Assembly (NCBI GenBank): GCA_013433145.1
Contig: CM024187.1
Location: 62,001 to 126,000 of the forward strand
Direction: 5' to 3'
Source: Ascaris suum
Lineage: Eukaryota > Nematoda > Chromadorea > Rhabditida > Ascarididae
Length of the DNA stretch: 64,000 nt
This document shows, in pieces, positions 48,086 to 61,015 of the stretch (positions within the stretch are counted from its first letter, which is position 1; every line of letters begins with the position of its first letter). The notes under the pieces are model-generated. The model did not search any database and had not been told where the DNA came from. It saw nothing but the letters and a program-made list of their open reading frames with translations. A program made the position numbers and the translations under genes.

Positions 48086-48441
48086 GCCACTAGAGTCATC
48101 TCGTCTTTGCTTTGGTTAAGCCGTACTGTTGAACTGATTACGATGTCAGTGCAGTCGTGAAGTAAAAACGCACTCGAGTTTTAACGCCTCTCATCTTCAC
48201 TGGTTGTTAATATCATCTGCTGAGCCCAATGTTGCATTCTCTACTGCCATTGTATTGTATTGCATTGCATAATTAATGCGAACGTTAAAATGTTATTCAG
48301 ATATGACTTATGTTGATATTTGGAATTTGTCGTCAATAAATCTGCGATGAATTGCATTCTTCAGGTCTCTAATTTTTGCTTTTCTTTAACCAGATTTGAT
48401 TGTTTTAACGCAGCAACAATTTTCTTGCTCTATATTTTTTT

Positions 48442-48539
48442 CAGATGTTAAAATACATCTTACTCCAGTTGGTTCTGTTCACTCATATATGTGCTATATG
48501 AAAGACTCGTTTTTACGCGCCTTTTGCAAAGTTGCTTTG
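48442..48539 (+). CDS. Candidate exon behind a strong acceptor (right copy)
   Basis: ATTTTTTTCAG is followed by VKIHLTPVGSVHSYMCYMKD and SFLRAFCK. The left copy (about 26520-26620 minus) keeps the frame with Ile for Met. No donor was pinned down. Confidence 0.25.
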
Positions 48540-49107
48540 CAAAAGATGTGCTGCGTCTTGTTACGTTTATGGTCATGCATATACGTCCATATATCCACAT
48601 CTGCGTCTGTCGCTGTTTCTTTTAATTTCTTTTACAATAAGTATAAGCTATCCATAGTAAGTATTACAGCAAGTACATAAAATATACAGTAAGCTATCGG
48701 TTTATTTATAGTTACTATCGAAATTCGATAATTCGAGTACTCCCGACTAGTTTTCGAACGTGAAAAAATACTGTAGTGCCCAGCAAGTACATTCAATGCA
48801 CTAAAAACGAATTCACAAGCCTTTAAGCATGCTTTCGTTGGCATTTCACTTTTTCTTCTCGAGTGACCTTTCTTCGGCCGTCGAATCGATGCAGCGGTAT
48901 TTTCAAAATGAACTCGCTTCGAGAATAAAAGTGGTGTTATTTAGCAGTGAGCAGTTTGTTTATATGCGATTGCACGAAAACAGTCCACCTGATTTATTTG
49001 GGTGTTATTGCAGTTGAGTTTACTCTGTCACCATTGAGCGGCTGCTAAAGCAACGGTGAAAGGGGAGAGCGGGCGAGGAGAGAAGAGACGAGGAAGGAGG
49101 TGCTTAG

Positions 49108-49278
49108 AGTGAGCTTAAATTGTTTTATCATGGCATCGACTATCGTGCTGTATCTCATCTCTTGAAGCGTGCCGTCTCACGAAGCTTTTTGAAAATGCTT
49201 AGAAAACTTTACGAGCAGCCGCTCAGACTTCCACGTCATTGGCATCATTTAATGCGCATGAAGGTGTCATTAGAGTAA
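49108..49278 (+). CDS. Candidate terminal exon, unknown product (right copy)
   Basis: Same acceptor and start as the left copy, then RKLYEQPLRLPRHWHHLMRM KVSLE and a TAA after 56 codons. The protein-like tail ending in a stop suggests this is the original frame and the left copy carries an insertion. Confidence 0.45.
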   Translation, partial: SELKLFYHGIDYRAVSHLLKRAVSRSFLKMLRKLYEQPLRLPRHWHHLMRMKVSLE

Positions 49279-49585
49279 TGAAATTTTGCAAGATTATGGC
49301 ATATTTCAAACGTTCAATTCATATTCATTATATTGTCCACATGTGTAGTGTATATGAAGTGTCTCTCTGAAAGTTTCGATTCAGCTGCACGCAAAATCGG
49401 TGTATTAGGATGACGGCTTAAATACGATGGAAATAGACTCCGACAAATAGGATGAACATAAGTTTTACTGAAACTTATATGTGTCATAAAATTTACTAAC
49501 CAACTGCGTCCTACAGGTCATGGAATGTAGCTCTAAAATCAAATGTTTAGTGGAGAAAATTGCACAACTTGTTGAAAGCATAAGG

Positions 49586-49594
49586 TATAAAAAG
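49586..49594 (+). promoter_or_regulatory. TATA-like sequence
   Basis: TATAAAAAG, conserved in the left arm on the opposite strand near 25466-25474. It lies about 45 bases before the Cys-rich frames. Position and sequence are only suggestive. Confidence 0.2.
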
Positions 49595-49766
49595 GGTACT
49601 ACTTCGCTGTTCATGTGAACTTTGCGCAATGGGCTAGTTTATTGAAGGAGTTGAAAAAGCGGCATGTCATACTTGCTTTAAGGCGAGCAATCTCACTTGT
49701 TGTTATATGAAGTCCTCGTATGCTGAATCTTACAGTAAGTTCCTTCTAGATTAGGTCTCGACTCAG

Positions 49767-49876
49767 AAAGAACCTCATATCTTCTGAAGGCTGCATGGGA
49801 TTGCATGGGACACAATATGAACCACTGGTTGTCTAAATGTCGCTGCACTTATTGCACCAGAAACGCTTGTGATTGA
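49767..49876 (+). CDS. Cys-rich candidate exon (right copy)
   Basis: Partner of 25180-25289. An upstream frame (49634-49735) with CHTCFKASNLTCC ends at GTAAGT, but the space between would be an intron of about 34 bases, which is very short. Confidence 0.35.
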
Positions 49877-49901
49877 GAACGCATTTCACTGATTTTCGCA
49901 G

Positions 49902-49979
49902 GACGTATACTTCTATGCGGTAACAAACATTCAAGCGATGGAGGCTGAACTCAAATCTAGTCTGGGAAAAATATGTTGA
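49902..49979 (+). CDS. Candidate last exon, unknown product (right copy)
   Basis: After ATTTTCGCAG the frame reads DVYFYAVTNIQAMEAELKSS LGKIC and stops. In the left arm (about 25081-25158) the acceptor reads CGCAAG, which shifts the AG by one base and would break the frame. Confidence 0.35.
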   Translation, partial: DVYFYAVTNIQAMEAELKSSLGKIC

Positions 49980-50439
49980 ATAATCAATTCTCCAAATATT
50001 CAACGTTTAAGCAGCTGTTAACTTCTCATTGCTTTAAGAATGATGTTGGTGTTTATTAGGAAAAAAGCATATCGTGAATGTGTATGATCGGATGGGAACA
50101 TTGATTTCGCAAGGAGAAAAGCCTTGTTACGCAGTGTTTCTTGCTATATGCGTATATTAACAGAATCGTACATTTACTAGCTGACTTAGCACTTATGAGT
50201 TCCTTCAAGCTAGTGGATGTTTTGGTGTTGAATTACTTGTTGCTCCACAAAGATGTACTCATTTGAAAGGCCTTTTCAAATTTTGGTGATTGTTGGGCAT
50301 GATGAAAACTTTGAGATATTTTTCTTAGAGGAGTGGCATTTTTTTTTCTTAAACTATTCTTGCAGATTTTTTTAAAATTTGCGACGATTTCGTAAAATAA
50401 GTTGTTGCGGACGAGTCTCAAGCATACAGGCATACTCAC

Positions 50440-50517
50440 GTTCTGTTGAATTAGCCACCTTACTGCCAAACTAACAGCCTCTATATTCCACACAATTGCT
50501 TTGTTATATTTTCTCAT
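50440..50517 (-). CDS. Candidate first exon, unknown product (right copy)
   Basis: Partner of 24540-24617 with the same ATG and GTGAGT donor. Confidence 0.35.
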
Positions 50518-50800
50518 TCGTTTTCTTCATTTTGCAATGTCATGTTTGTGCATATGTATTTGTTCGTTTGTTCATGTGCCAATGAGCCGTCAGTGAAGGA
50601 GCCGAATGTTCTATATTATTTTTCACGTTGGTTCCTCACCTTCAAGAGGTGTCGTAAACGCTTTAAAGTCCCTAAGAAATTTTCCTTCTACACTAACCCC
50701 GTTTACATCTTACACTGATTGAATTATGTCAAAACGAATCTTCTATATAAGTTTTTGAGAACGATCCATAGCTAGACATGATTTCGCACATTATTTGATG

Positions 50801-51263
50801 GTGATCTATGGAATTGGGAATTCGATGGAGCGAAGAACGAAACCTCAAATCATATTAGCTTTTCTGTTATACTTTATCACTTTGGTTTGTATGAAAGATT
50901 GGGAAATATGTAGATGCATAAATTGTGTGCAATTTATTTATATGTACAACGTATATAAATCGCTACATGAGGATGCGACCATCTTTATGGTTATTTCTTC
51001 CTCATCAAAGTGGTTTTATGTTGGTTGCGTCGATAGTAGTTTACTTTTTCGCCTTTATGACCTCCCCTTTTGTTTATGACCCCTTTATATAGCAGCATTA
51101 ATACGGCACCATTAATGCTGCCATATACTAACATTCCGGCATGATTTATTTGGTGATTTCTATACGGATATATGAAGCATTTCTCTGTAGAAGCAGTCCT
51201 CAACACCTGTTAGATTGATTCTCGTTGTAACTTTAATGAAACTCACTCAGACTGTTTTGGGAA
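50801..51263. other. 463-bp segment present only in the right arm
   Basis: Flanking DNA is continuous in the left arm (24257/24258). No terminal inverted repeats or target-site duplication are visible, so it may be an insertion here or a deletion there. It holds an 11-bp perfect hairpin and an open frame at 50795-51079 that is not recognised. Confidence 0.85.
51092..51121 (+). other. Perfect 11-bp inverted repeat with 8-nt loop
   Basis: GCAGCATTAAT and ATTAATGCTGC flank ACGGCACC, inside the right-arm-only segment. Confidence 0.6.
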
Positions 51264-51366
51264 TTTTTATTGTTCGACGATATGACGCTATTCCAACGGT
51301 TTGTGAGGGATTGAAAATGTGCTGATAACAAAAACTCGCTATCCGTGAGCACCCGGGATTGACCTC

Positions 51367-51564
51367 GTGATTGTTTCCTCTTTCGAGGAACCTTTGAGAC
51401 TACTGCTTTCGTCAAAAACAACCTGGATTTTCGAAGGAGATAACATGTCTCTCATGTCTCTAGCTCTATGGAATCGCTACCTTCTGGATATGTCCACTTC
51501 CTTTGACTTATTCAAACTCATTTTCGCGACTGTAGCTTCAAGGTCCTGGAATATAACACCTTAA
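51367..51564 (+). CDS. Candidate coding frame, unknown product (right copy)
   Basis: Partner of 23955-24152, with Ile for Val and Leu for Phe near the start. Confidence 0.3.
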   Translation: MIVSSFEEPLRLLLSSKTTWIFEGDNMSLMSLALWNRYLLDMSTSFDLFKLIFATVASRSWNITP

Positions 51565-53379
51565 TAAGACCGATAGAGATAATCCGTTTATTAGGATTCA
51601 GTTGCTGAGAAAATTTCAACAAAGTTTGAGGCGCGCTCATACGGGTGCATTAGGCCAAACAAATAGCTATAATTTTCAAACATAATCGATAATAAAACAG
51701 CGCGCATTCATATCGTTTCTTGCAAAATGCAATAGTATTATTAATAGCTTCTCATTTACTCGTCCATAGATGATAATCCGCTGCAGCAAGCGTATTTTAC
51801 GTCCTAGCCAACACATAAAAAGACCCAATGTGTGCTCAGCTAGATTCGTTAATTTTTAGGTATTGGATAATAGAATAATTCATCATTTCTTCACTAAAAA
51901 ATAAGAATTTCTGTGTAGCTATTCGCAGAGGTGCATTAACATGCGCTAAATTTTACCATTAAACTTTGTTCAAAATTTATTTTAGTTTCATATTTTAAAC
52001 TTTGCAATTAACGTTTTTTATTATGGGAGTGCAGCATTTTCAAATAGATATAATAGCAGAATGCAGCATATTTGTTGCATTCAGCCTTTACAATGCAATT
52101 GTGTTGATTGATTTTACCGTTGTACACCTATGAATTTCTATGGACCATTAACCAAGTTTTGCTATGTGGGGATGGAGGAGAGGATTGGGGGGAGATAATT
52201 AGAAACGTGGTTGGAAATATTGAAATTGTTTTCTTTCGTTTGCCTTTACTAATGGGTTCTATTGTGACAGGTTTCAGAAGTACTGAACAAAGTTGCTCTC
52301 AATATCTGCTCAAAATTATCCGCAAACCGTTGGCTTTCAAGTATTATTCGGACTTGATGATAGTACAATTTCTAATCTTAATCGCCAGCCGGAAAACAGC
52401 AATAAGTTGAACAAAGCTAACCGTTGTGCTTATTCTAACAGCTAAAATTTTCTCCAACCATTTGCGGAATTCCTCGCCTTTATCTTGTTTTAGATGCCTT
52501 CTGTTCCCATCTTATGCTTTTATTCCTTTTCAATACCTTATCCCCTTACCTACAGGAGCTTTTCCTCTCGTGTTGCTTTAATTATGTTTTCTTCACATTT
52601 TATGATGATATCTCGCTTTCTCCTTTTTCTCTGCCTGCTTTCGTCTTGAAAACTTTTGCATCTCCTGATTTTCCCTGCGTATACGGAAATCGACCGTCTT
52701 TTGTACCTCTAGAAGCGTCCACTGTTCTCTGCCGCTTTTCCGCGAATGTTTTTCACTTCTTCTTTTCGATCTTGTTCTCTTCGTATATATTTTGCCCTTC
52801 GCCTCTTTTTGTCACTCTCCTTCTTCGTTTTCTTCATTTTTCGCGATTTTTCATTCGTCTCATCTTATGCACGTTTTGGATCCCTGGTTCTCACAAATGA
52901 GCACTATACGAAACAAGAAGATAACTAAACGGTTTATTTCATATTCGTAGAGATGGTTGCGGTGCTGATCGATGCGAAAAAGTGGGGAGTAATTTTTTAG
53001 AAAAGTTATACTGAATCTTTGGTCATTAAGTAAGTGGATATAGATGAATACTTCCGGTTTTAAATAAAAGTGCAAAAACCATATTCATAATTAGTGAATA
53101 ATTTATGTGGAATAAATTAAAGGAATTATTCTTTGTTTCGCTTTAATGAAAGTTAATTCAGCAATAACTTGTGTGTGCTTTCTGAAGTGATTAAGTGGGC
53201 ATTGGAATCATTGATCTGAGCTGAGAGCACTGATTAGCTGAGAATTGAAGACGGGCGGAGGTAGAGCAGGGGGGGGGGGGGTGTGGTTAGTAATAACACG
53301 GTCGCGAAAGTTGAAGAGAATATAGGACTTTATGAGAAAAAAAGGAGAAAAAGGTGAAGGAAATTTTTCACATAATCTT

Positions 53380-53696
53380 ACACTCAGACTTTCAAAAGTT
53401 GCTATTTTATAACTTTAGCGACATCAAGCAGTTTTGCTTTTATTCGGGAATGGGGAAATTGTCGTCTCTCAAGTTTTGCGATTTTATCTGCCATACTCAA
53501 CATGCCGTCACTTTCTTTCTACACGACTGAATTTGATGCAACGTTCATCAAAGAGGAAAAAAGAAGTGAAGACGGAAACTATTCCTTGAGCTCTTCATTC
53601 TCGCCACAACTATTCACAATTCTCGCCAAAAAATATCACTATAACAACTTTTTTAATCAGGCACACCGACAACGATTTTGTATGTTAATGTTTTAG
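53380..53696 (+). CDS. Right-arm partner of the exon at 21831-22160
   Basis: Same two open frames and same acceptor-like CAG. The MPSLSFYTTEF frame (53502-53696) is unchanged. Confidence 0.3.
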
Positions 53697-54290
53697 CCAA
53701 GAATTTAAACATGTTGGTCTACGTTTATATGACGACAGCGGCAACATGTGATTTGCAAGAAATCTGAAGTCAAGATTTACTGAAAATTATTTATTGTCAG
53801 ATCGGATCTCGAGAAAACTTTTCTCACACATTAGCTGGAAGTATTCAGCAGCTGCTGCCAATACATATTTAAATGCGACTGATGCATTGAGAGGAAGAAC
53901 AGTGATTGTAGTTGAATGAGGGCTCGAGTTTACTGATCATCCTAAGTTTCTTTTATCGATAAGGAGAGCAAACGCCTCCTGCTCTATACTTTTGAGGATT
54001 CTTCGATTTTGCAAAATTTATGCAAGAGTTTGCAGATTTTGCTATCGTTTTTTTATGCCGACTTCTGAGCTATGCGGAGCTTGTATTTTGAGCTCTCAGT
54101 GATCTGCTTTTCAACAACAAACTTTTATGTTCATGCTTTCAGCTGCGCATTGAAGTAATAGGACGAAGGAGGGAATGATAGGAGAATGATAGAGAACGGG
54201 CAGTTTTGGCAATAAGAGGGATGCCGATTTGATGCTAATAAGATAAGAACTGGCCTTTAGCCTCCGTTAAATGAGTGCTGGAGACTTACA

Positions 54291-54507
54291 GTTCCACCGA
54301 AGAGCCACTCTTATTCTCTTGAGGAAGGAAAGCTTGCTTATGTGATTTTGAAGCTGTGCGAATGTAGGTGAAATTATTCTCTGGCAACAACGATTGTAAT
54401 TCACATTCATATAATGCCGTAGTTTTAGTAATGAGATGCTTACGAGAGGAGTGCTTTTGATAGTGGTTATGCGTTAGGGCATTGAATTGGGCGAAGAAAT
54501 GGAACAA
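54291..54507 (-). CDS. Candidate exon, unknown product (right copy, donor present)
   Basis: Partner of 21018-21239. The frame ends GGAACT/GTAAGT, a perfect donor consensus. Only one difference was seen across about 235 bases, and it falls on that donor. Confidence 0.4.
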
Positions 54508-55452
54508 TTAAGTGTTGTTTGCCGTTATCGATCGAAATGTTATATTTCTTATGAGAGGACGTAATGCATAAAATATTATATATGCAAAATTAAAAGAGCA
54601 TCCACTTTATAGATTGAAAACTTCGGTTCAATACAAACCGCATCCCGATGATCGTTATTTTCTTTCTTTTAAATGTTGCCTCGAAGATTGCATGCAATTT
54701 GACAAATAATAGCACAATAATTTATGTTTTTGAGGAAAACTTTAGAAAATTTCTATGAAAATGAAATTTGCTTAATAAATATAAATTTTACATTCGAACT
54801 TCCAATATGTTCTCGTCGAAAAAATCATCTGATAATATAATGTTCTTAAGAGAGATTATCATCGAGTAATTTCAAAATTTTTTTGCTTGTCGTTTTTTTT
54901 TTCGCGTATTATAGTTGGCATTTGCCCTTCCTTTGCTAAGGTGCAAAAAGTTTGATTATGCGATAGCGGTAACAAATATGAAATATATAAAGCACTTGTC
55001 TTCAAAGGATATCGTATCTGATATATTGCTGCGCCATAATACGTATTTTTATGGGCGGTTTTTTGCTGTTTACAATAAGATTTAGATGTTATCTGTGATT
55101 TGATGTTCCGTAATCTCTCCCTCCACCTCGAGTCTCATCTTCATGCTGTTTGACGAAATATTGCAAGTGCGGAGCCGAGAAAGCAAGCTTTATGGGATTG
55201 GTCCAATTGTAGATTAATTGGAAATAGGGCTTTTGAATCATGTAAGGTGTGTCGACCAATAATTGAACTTACCGATCGTTTGGGATAATTCGAGCGGTGG
55301 AGTCTTCACTAGAAATTGTATTCGATGGCTCCTCTATGCCATCTCACCATTGTCTCTTCCAAATAGCAATGACTTTGCACGAATTGTTTTTGGTTTCTGC
55401 AATAAATTAATAAATAAATGTGGAATATTTCACAATAAAACTGAAATTTCAG

Positions 55453-55590
55453 TACGTGGAGGGATGTCGCGTGTGGGACGTCATCGATCAAAGTTTTCGA
55501 TTCACCTGGAAACTTATGACTCGAAACCACCGTCACGGAGATTAACCGCCGATGCGATCGCTCAAGGCATCATTCGCCAACGCGAAAATG
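55453..55590 (+). CDS. Candidate internal exon, unknown product (right copy)
   Basis: Partner of 19949-20086 with acceptor, donor and length unchanged. Confidence 0.5.
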
Positions 55591-56280
55591 GTTAGCTGCC
55601 TTTAATCAGCATAGCGTTTAATATCTGAGAAAGTTCGTCACAGTATATGAGAGCTTTTTTCGAAAAGAAAGAAGCGTATCGAGGCAACCTTTGTTCCCGA
55701 TTGCAGATCACTGCACGAATTTTCTACGCTGACTGATAAATAAATCGTTGCTCGGAGCACTGCAAAATGGCAACGAATTTTTTGTTTTTTTCTCATCTTG
55801 TCAATGTTGTGCTCGTCATTTTGTAATTTGTTGGTGGGCAGTTCTTTTCTCATACCACGTCATGTTCAATAAAAAGTCTATCCGGATAAACAGTTCAGTG
55901 TCTTTAATAAACCGATCTCTTTTTCATAGATTAAACGTTTATTTTTTAATTAATTTGCATATATTATGAATTGTTACCAACAAATATTGCAATTCATCCC
56001 TGCCCTCTGCGATGAAAGGAACAAATATTCCTCATTGTAGCTTCAGTGATATTGAAAGCACGTAGGCTTTCTTAACAAGCATACTTAAATCTTTTTTTTT
56101 TCAAGTATGCGCGAAAGAGAATGTGAGTAAACGCAAGGGGCTGTGATAATTGACTCAATCTAAGAAAAAATCGGTGTCAAAAAGTTATTAGTCCCCTCAT
56201 AGATGGCTGATTTCAGAAAAAAAAAAGAAGTATATGTCTTAACCGATGGGACTTCGTCGGAAAAGAGTTCAATCCGTACA

Positions 56281-57926
56281 CCGGCATAGAGATGATTAAT
56301 CGCAACAAAAACAGGTTTAGAATGTGGCGCTTAATGGAGCATTTTCCTTTTTACTCTTTTGCCCTTTCTCTAGGCATTTCCAGTCCCTCCCTGCATGTAT
56401 GACTAAATAATTCGGTGAATTTTATTAGCCTAATTCGATCAAAAATAGGTATGATGTATACTATGGAAAATTTAGGGGAGGGGGGACTTTGGAAGGGAGT
56501 GTGAAAAGCGTGAAATATTAAGAAAGTAAGATAATATGCGATCTAATCGTGAACGAATTACACAACATAAACATGCATATGAAAGGCAAATAGGACCGTT
56601 TGCTAGCAGAAAATAAATGGGAATGCATGCTAAAGAAACTGACCGGATGCGCGATTTAGTGTTCTGCTAACATAAGCAACCGTTTTCATAAGTTATGAAT
56701 AAATAATAGATTTGGTCAAAATTTATTAATCCGATCGCTCGCATGATTGCACTAAAAAGGAAATGATTTTTGGTTGGTTTGCTAAAAATATAAGCTTTTT
56801 TCCGCTTCAGATACCTATTTCGCTATTCAAATGTGACAGATGAATCAGTGAGAAAAACAGTAGAAGAATTCAACCGAGGTATATGTTTTAGCCACCAAAG
56901 TTCGTATGTTCCCAAATCATGGCCAAAAACTTTCCTCTGACTTCCGCCGTTCTCAAACTGAAACTACGAAGCAGACGAACATGCATGCATACACTTACGT
57001 AGATGTTGCCATAATGGGCCTTATAGTAGTAATTTTTAATGGCGATAGAAAATTGAAATAAACAGGGTGAGAGTGGAAAGGAGGAAAGGAATAACTGTGG
57101 AAAATGCAGGATTCTGTTGAGAGCGAATACATGACGGGTTTTTGTAGTCGAATTTTGTGACGGTCGAAAGACTCACACAGTTCCACTTACACACGGCAAA
57201 ATAATTTGGATGAGGCGAGAAGAAAGAGCGAGAGAGCGCTGTTGAACAAGAAGCAAGCGCGAAAGAAAGAAGGTTGATGAGAGAGAAATGCGATGGCGGG
57301 TATGTATGTGTTCGTTGGCAGCCTCGCATCACGTTACTCAATGCGCATTCATGCAGTTTTTTGATGTGGCGCCAGTGTGCGTCAGTAGGGGTGGGGAGAG
57401 AAAGAGATAGGAAGTGTCAGACAGTTCAAGTAAGTCCTTTTTACGAGAAATCCCTTGTTACTTCCGAAGGCATTTCAAAAAGAAAACTGAGGAATCGGGA
57501 GGAAATTCGGTATGTGAGATTGTTGTGATGTAGATTGCGTTCAAGAAATTCCCCTGTTGACGGCCGGTGAATCGAAACTACCGTGCGAAATAAGCAGTTG
57601 CACACATATACACATACGCACGAGCATCCGTTATCACGATGATGCGTTTTTTGTGAGTTTGTAAAAAAAGGCATAGAAAGTGATGTTCGTGGAAGCTATG
57701 TGATATAGCAGAGTGCTCGCTGTCTGAGTTCATCTTAATCTTGCTGCAGTAGATAGGTCTCCATTAACCCCCATATTTCCACCACTATTTTGCGAAGCAA
57801 ATTTCAAGGGCAACATGTCGTCGTGATTGCTAAACCCTCCTCTTTCGGCATTTTTATGATTCGCTCGATTTTGGCTAAGGTGTACTTGATGCAGTGCAGA
57901 AAATTCGTATCATTGAAGCATCGGTG
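56281..57926. other. Right-arm-only block (replaced in the left arm)
   Basis: 1646 bp unrelated to the 735 bp at the same place in the left arm. It includes a purine-rich stretch near 57190-57300 and open frames at 57274-57528 and 57790-58101, the latter crossing the edge of the block. No transposon termini or target duplication were seen. Confidence 0.85.
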
Positions 57927-58297
57927 CTACTCTCAGAAGAGTGAAATCACGATAGTCAGTGCTTTGTGTGTGATGGTGTTATTATGTATTACTGAACTGC
58001 CTGTTGTTACGCAGGCATTATCAGATGTTATTTCGCGTTATCGTCCCGCTACACCTCTGTTTATTATTTCGCATGTTGCGAACGGCTTCATTCGGGTTTG
58101 ACCACCAATCACAAAATCTGTCATTATCAGATGTTCATGCTTTCTTTTAGTATCTCTCCGCTTCTTCGACGGTAATTCCAATCAATCATTTGTGTGCGCA
58201 TTTGCAAGGTTGCAATAACAAGGCGTGTTACGGTGAGGTCGTTTCAATGCGTTTGCTTATTTGCATATACGCATACATGTTCATCCGGTAGCTGCAG

Positions 58298-58415
58298 CCG
58301 GGGATCTGCGAGGTTGGAGTTGCAGAATCTGACGTCTGTTGGCTGTACCAATAGAATGGGCCTCTGTGCCAACCCTCACGTTGAACTTGTCCGAGACAGA
58401 CACATTAAGAAGTAA
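58298..58415 (+). CDS. Candidate last exon, unknown product (right copy)
   Basis: Partner of 18013-18130, with Arg for Lys and His for Asp. Acceptor and stop are kept. Confidence 0.4.
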
Positions 58416-58462
58416 TTAAAAGCTCGCGTCCATTGTGCGTCTGGTTGGACCGCGAAAGTTGA

Positions 58463-58618
58463 TCATCTAAAGATTTACGCGGCCGTTCGGTCCTGTTGAA
58501 AATGTACGCCTTCTATGACGCGTATTTCAATGTTTGTTGGCAATCCAGGTATGATGAACAAGATTGCAAAGCCCGTATCGTGTCAGCAGTGGTGCTGCGT
58601 TTTCTCACTTTGGTTTAA
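58463..58618 (+). CDS. Short coding frame, unknown product (right copy)
   Basis: Partner of 17810-17965 with an identical stop position and one clear residue change. It is too short for a firm call, but the amino-acid order is protein-like in both arms. Confidence 0.35.
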   Translation, partial: SSKDLRGRSVLLKMYAFYDAYFNVCWQSRYDEQDCKARIVSAVVLRFLTLV

Positions 58619-59715
58619 TTTTCAAATTTTTGTAATAACGCGCCATCTCGTTGTTTGATATCGTCTAGTTACATTAGTGACCATGCTTAGACTGAGTTAA
58701 GCATCATAGGAGGCGTCTCCAAAAAATATTGGATTGCTTCGTGATGAAAAAAAAACTATGAAAATGATATGAGCCAATTCTAGTAAAACCTAGAGCACCT
58801 TTTGTGAAAACCTGTGCGAAAATTTCTGCCGAGGTCTTGATTCTCTTGGTTCCTGATATTGCGGCGCCGTCTTTTGGTATTTCTGTGTATTTATGCTTAT
58901 ATTTCTAATAGTTTCAATTCGAAAATCCCTAAAAGTTGGTAGATACGCATCGTGAGATCATATCGCCTATGCAAGATTTGTCCATGAATTCTAGAAGGAG
59001 CTACAAGCAGCTTAAGCTCCAAATGATCTGCATGAGTTTTGCTGCCGTTCAAATTGCCTTTAACTTTGGTTGGGCTTCGTAAAGCGGGACTTTTATAGAT
59101 AGCTTGCTAGTTGAATTCGGTCGGATCAATAAAAATTTTATTGCGTTGCGGCGCATATTTTTTCATCCGTTGGTCTGTCGGCCATTCATGAACTCGTTGA
59201 TTTAATGAGCGTGATGACGAAGCCTGCTCAAAATTTCTGTTGAAGTAGTTTTGGAAAACGTGCCTCCCTTCCCCTGTCCTACGGGTATTGCATAGATCAT
59301 ACCGTTTTTATTATCGTTTCATTTAGATAGAATTCCGATAGTAAGGGAAGTTTTAATGGCGAACCATTGAGGGTTTTCGCTGATCGCGAAAAATTTTCCA
59401 AATTCGAAAAATTTATTTGCAGGGTGAAAAATGCCTCTTTTGTTAATCGGTGACAACCGAATTAACCGTCATAGTTTTCATATATATCCAGATAATCAGC
59501 TGATTCGTCAAAAAAAGAATGTGGCAGTGCGGTAATAATGTTACGGTTTGAGAAGGCTTGTTTTCTCAATTTTTTCAAAACAAGGACTCGGAAATTTCAA
59601 CCGATGCATAATTGTCGGAACAGGGTCCTAACTTTTTAGATGGGTGGGAGGAGGCAGGGATAAGGTGAGGAGGAATCGAGTTTCGATGGAAACTGAATAA
59701 AGAGGGGAATTTCAG

Positions 59716-60023
59716 AGGCGTATTTGCCCCATACTCCTAGACCTGAGATTTCGAGCATAGTCTTTTTTATTGTTCTTTACAAAATCAGTTTTTCTAGATC
59801 ATCACGTGAAATTCGAAAGCCGGAAGGGTTTATTTGGACTGGGAGTATTTCGGTAAAACTCGCAACTGAAAGACCATGTGATCAAAATCCGATCCTCAAC
59901 GAAGCACCTGTCTTGAAGTCTGTGGCTGTATGTAGATTAGAAATTTTTTGTAACTGTGAAGGGATTGCGATTCCAGTTATTAATTTCTACCCACTAAGTG
60001 AAAATAAATTGCAGCAAAAGTAA
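59716..60023 (+). CDS. Terminal exon, unknown product (right copy)
   Basis: Partner of 16405-16712 with the same acceptor, length and stop. A TTG stands where the left copy has TTA. The long open frame, codon structure and clean acceptor make it one of the better coding candidates in the arms. Confidence 0.5.
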
Positions 60024-61015
60024 GGAACTCCCGCCATCTTAGTGACCATCAAAATCGCCTGGAAAATTGCATTTCAAGTGCCATAAAAGACGCGGCAATG
60101 AAATATGTGCATATTTTCCACAGTAAGGGACGATCTTATCCTCAACTTTTTCACGGTATATCTGGCCTCGTGGCCTCGATCTTATAATCACCAGCCTTCT
60201 TCGTTATGAACTGCTGGCAAAGACAGCATGTTTTTGCATGTGATTTTTGCCATACCTAGTTGGATGTTTATCAAAAATGAATTTTTTTTCAAAAAAGCTT
60301 TTCCAGAGGAAACCATTTCAATGAGCCGTTGCCAATACTTTCGGTTATTTCGGCGGTCGTTTGGCCTAATTAGCGTGGAATTGTCACGAATATCTTTTGT
60401 CCATAATATCTTACGTGATTTAAATTGCACATTTAAATGCTGATTGTTCCACAACAATGAGTTAACTGCTGTAAAATGAATAGAAATAAATCTGGGAATT
60501 CATTTCTCTAGAACGAACGAGTGTCTGTTATTTTGTGATCGAGAGTGGTGAACACACAATGATTATTAGCGAGCCTGAATCCCCACGTTTCAACATTCAA
60601 TCGATTCGCTACAATAGATCACCAGTTGATATGTATTCATGCACACAATGATGCCTTTGCAACATATTTTGTCATAGGAAAAAAACATAAGACGTGGATT
60701 ATAGGTTTGAAAGTTTTAATGCCTTGGTTTGTCCGCTCCTTTGGTTTTACGTACCTTAAGATCTTGGTGTAAACTTTTCTAAGTACCCCATATTTATGTG
60801 TTTAAACAGTTAGTAGTGTTTGCTATAACGCCAAAAAATCACGTCAGTATCCTCGTGGATTTTTTCTTTACTGAACACTTGGTGATCTCTGAATAAACCC
60901 ATAAATGGTGCACCAATTGTGTCTTTTTGTCACGCTAGTTTCAACAAGGTCTGCACTCTACTTCCTGTCGCATCTAGGTTCTCTTCTTTTGATGTCTTTC
61001 TACTTCAGTTGAGTC

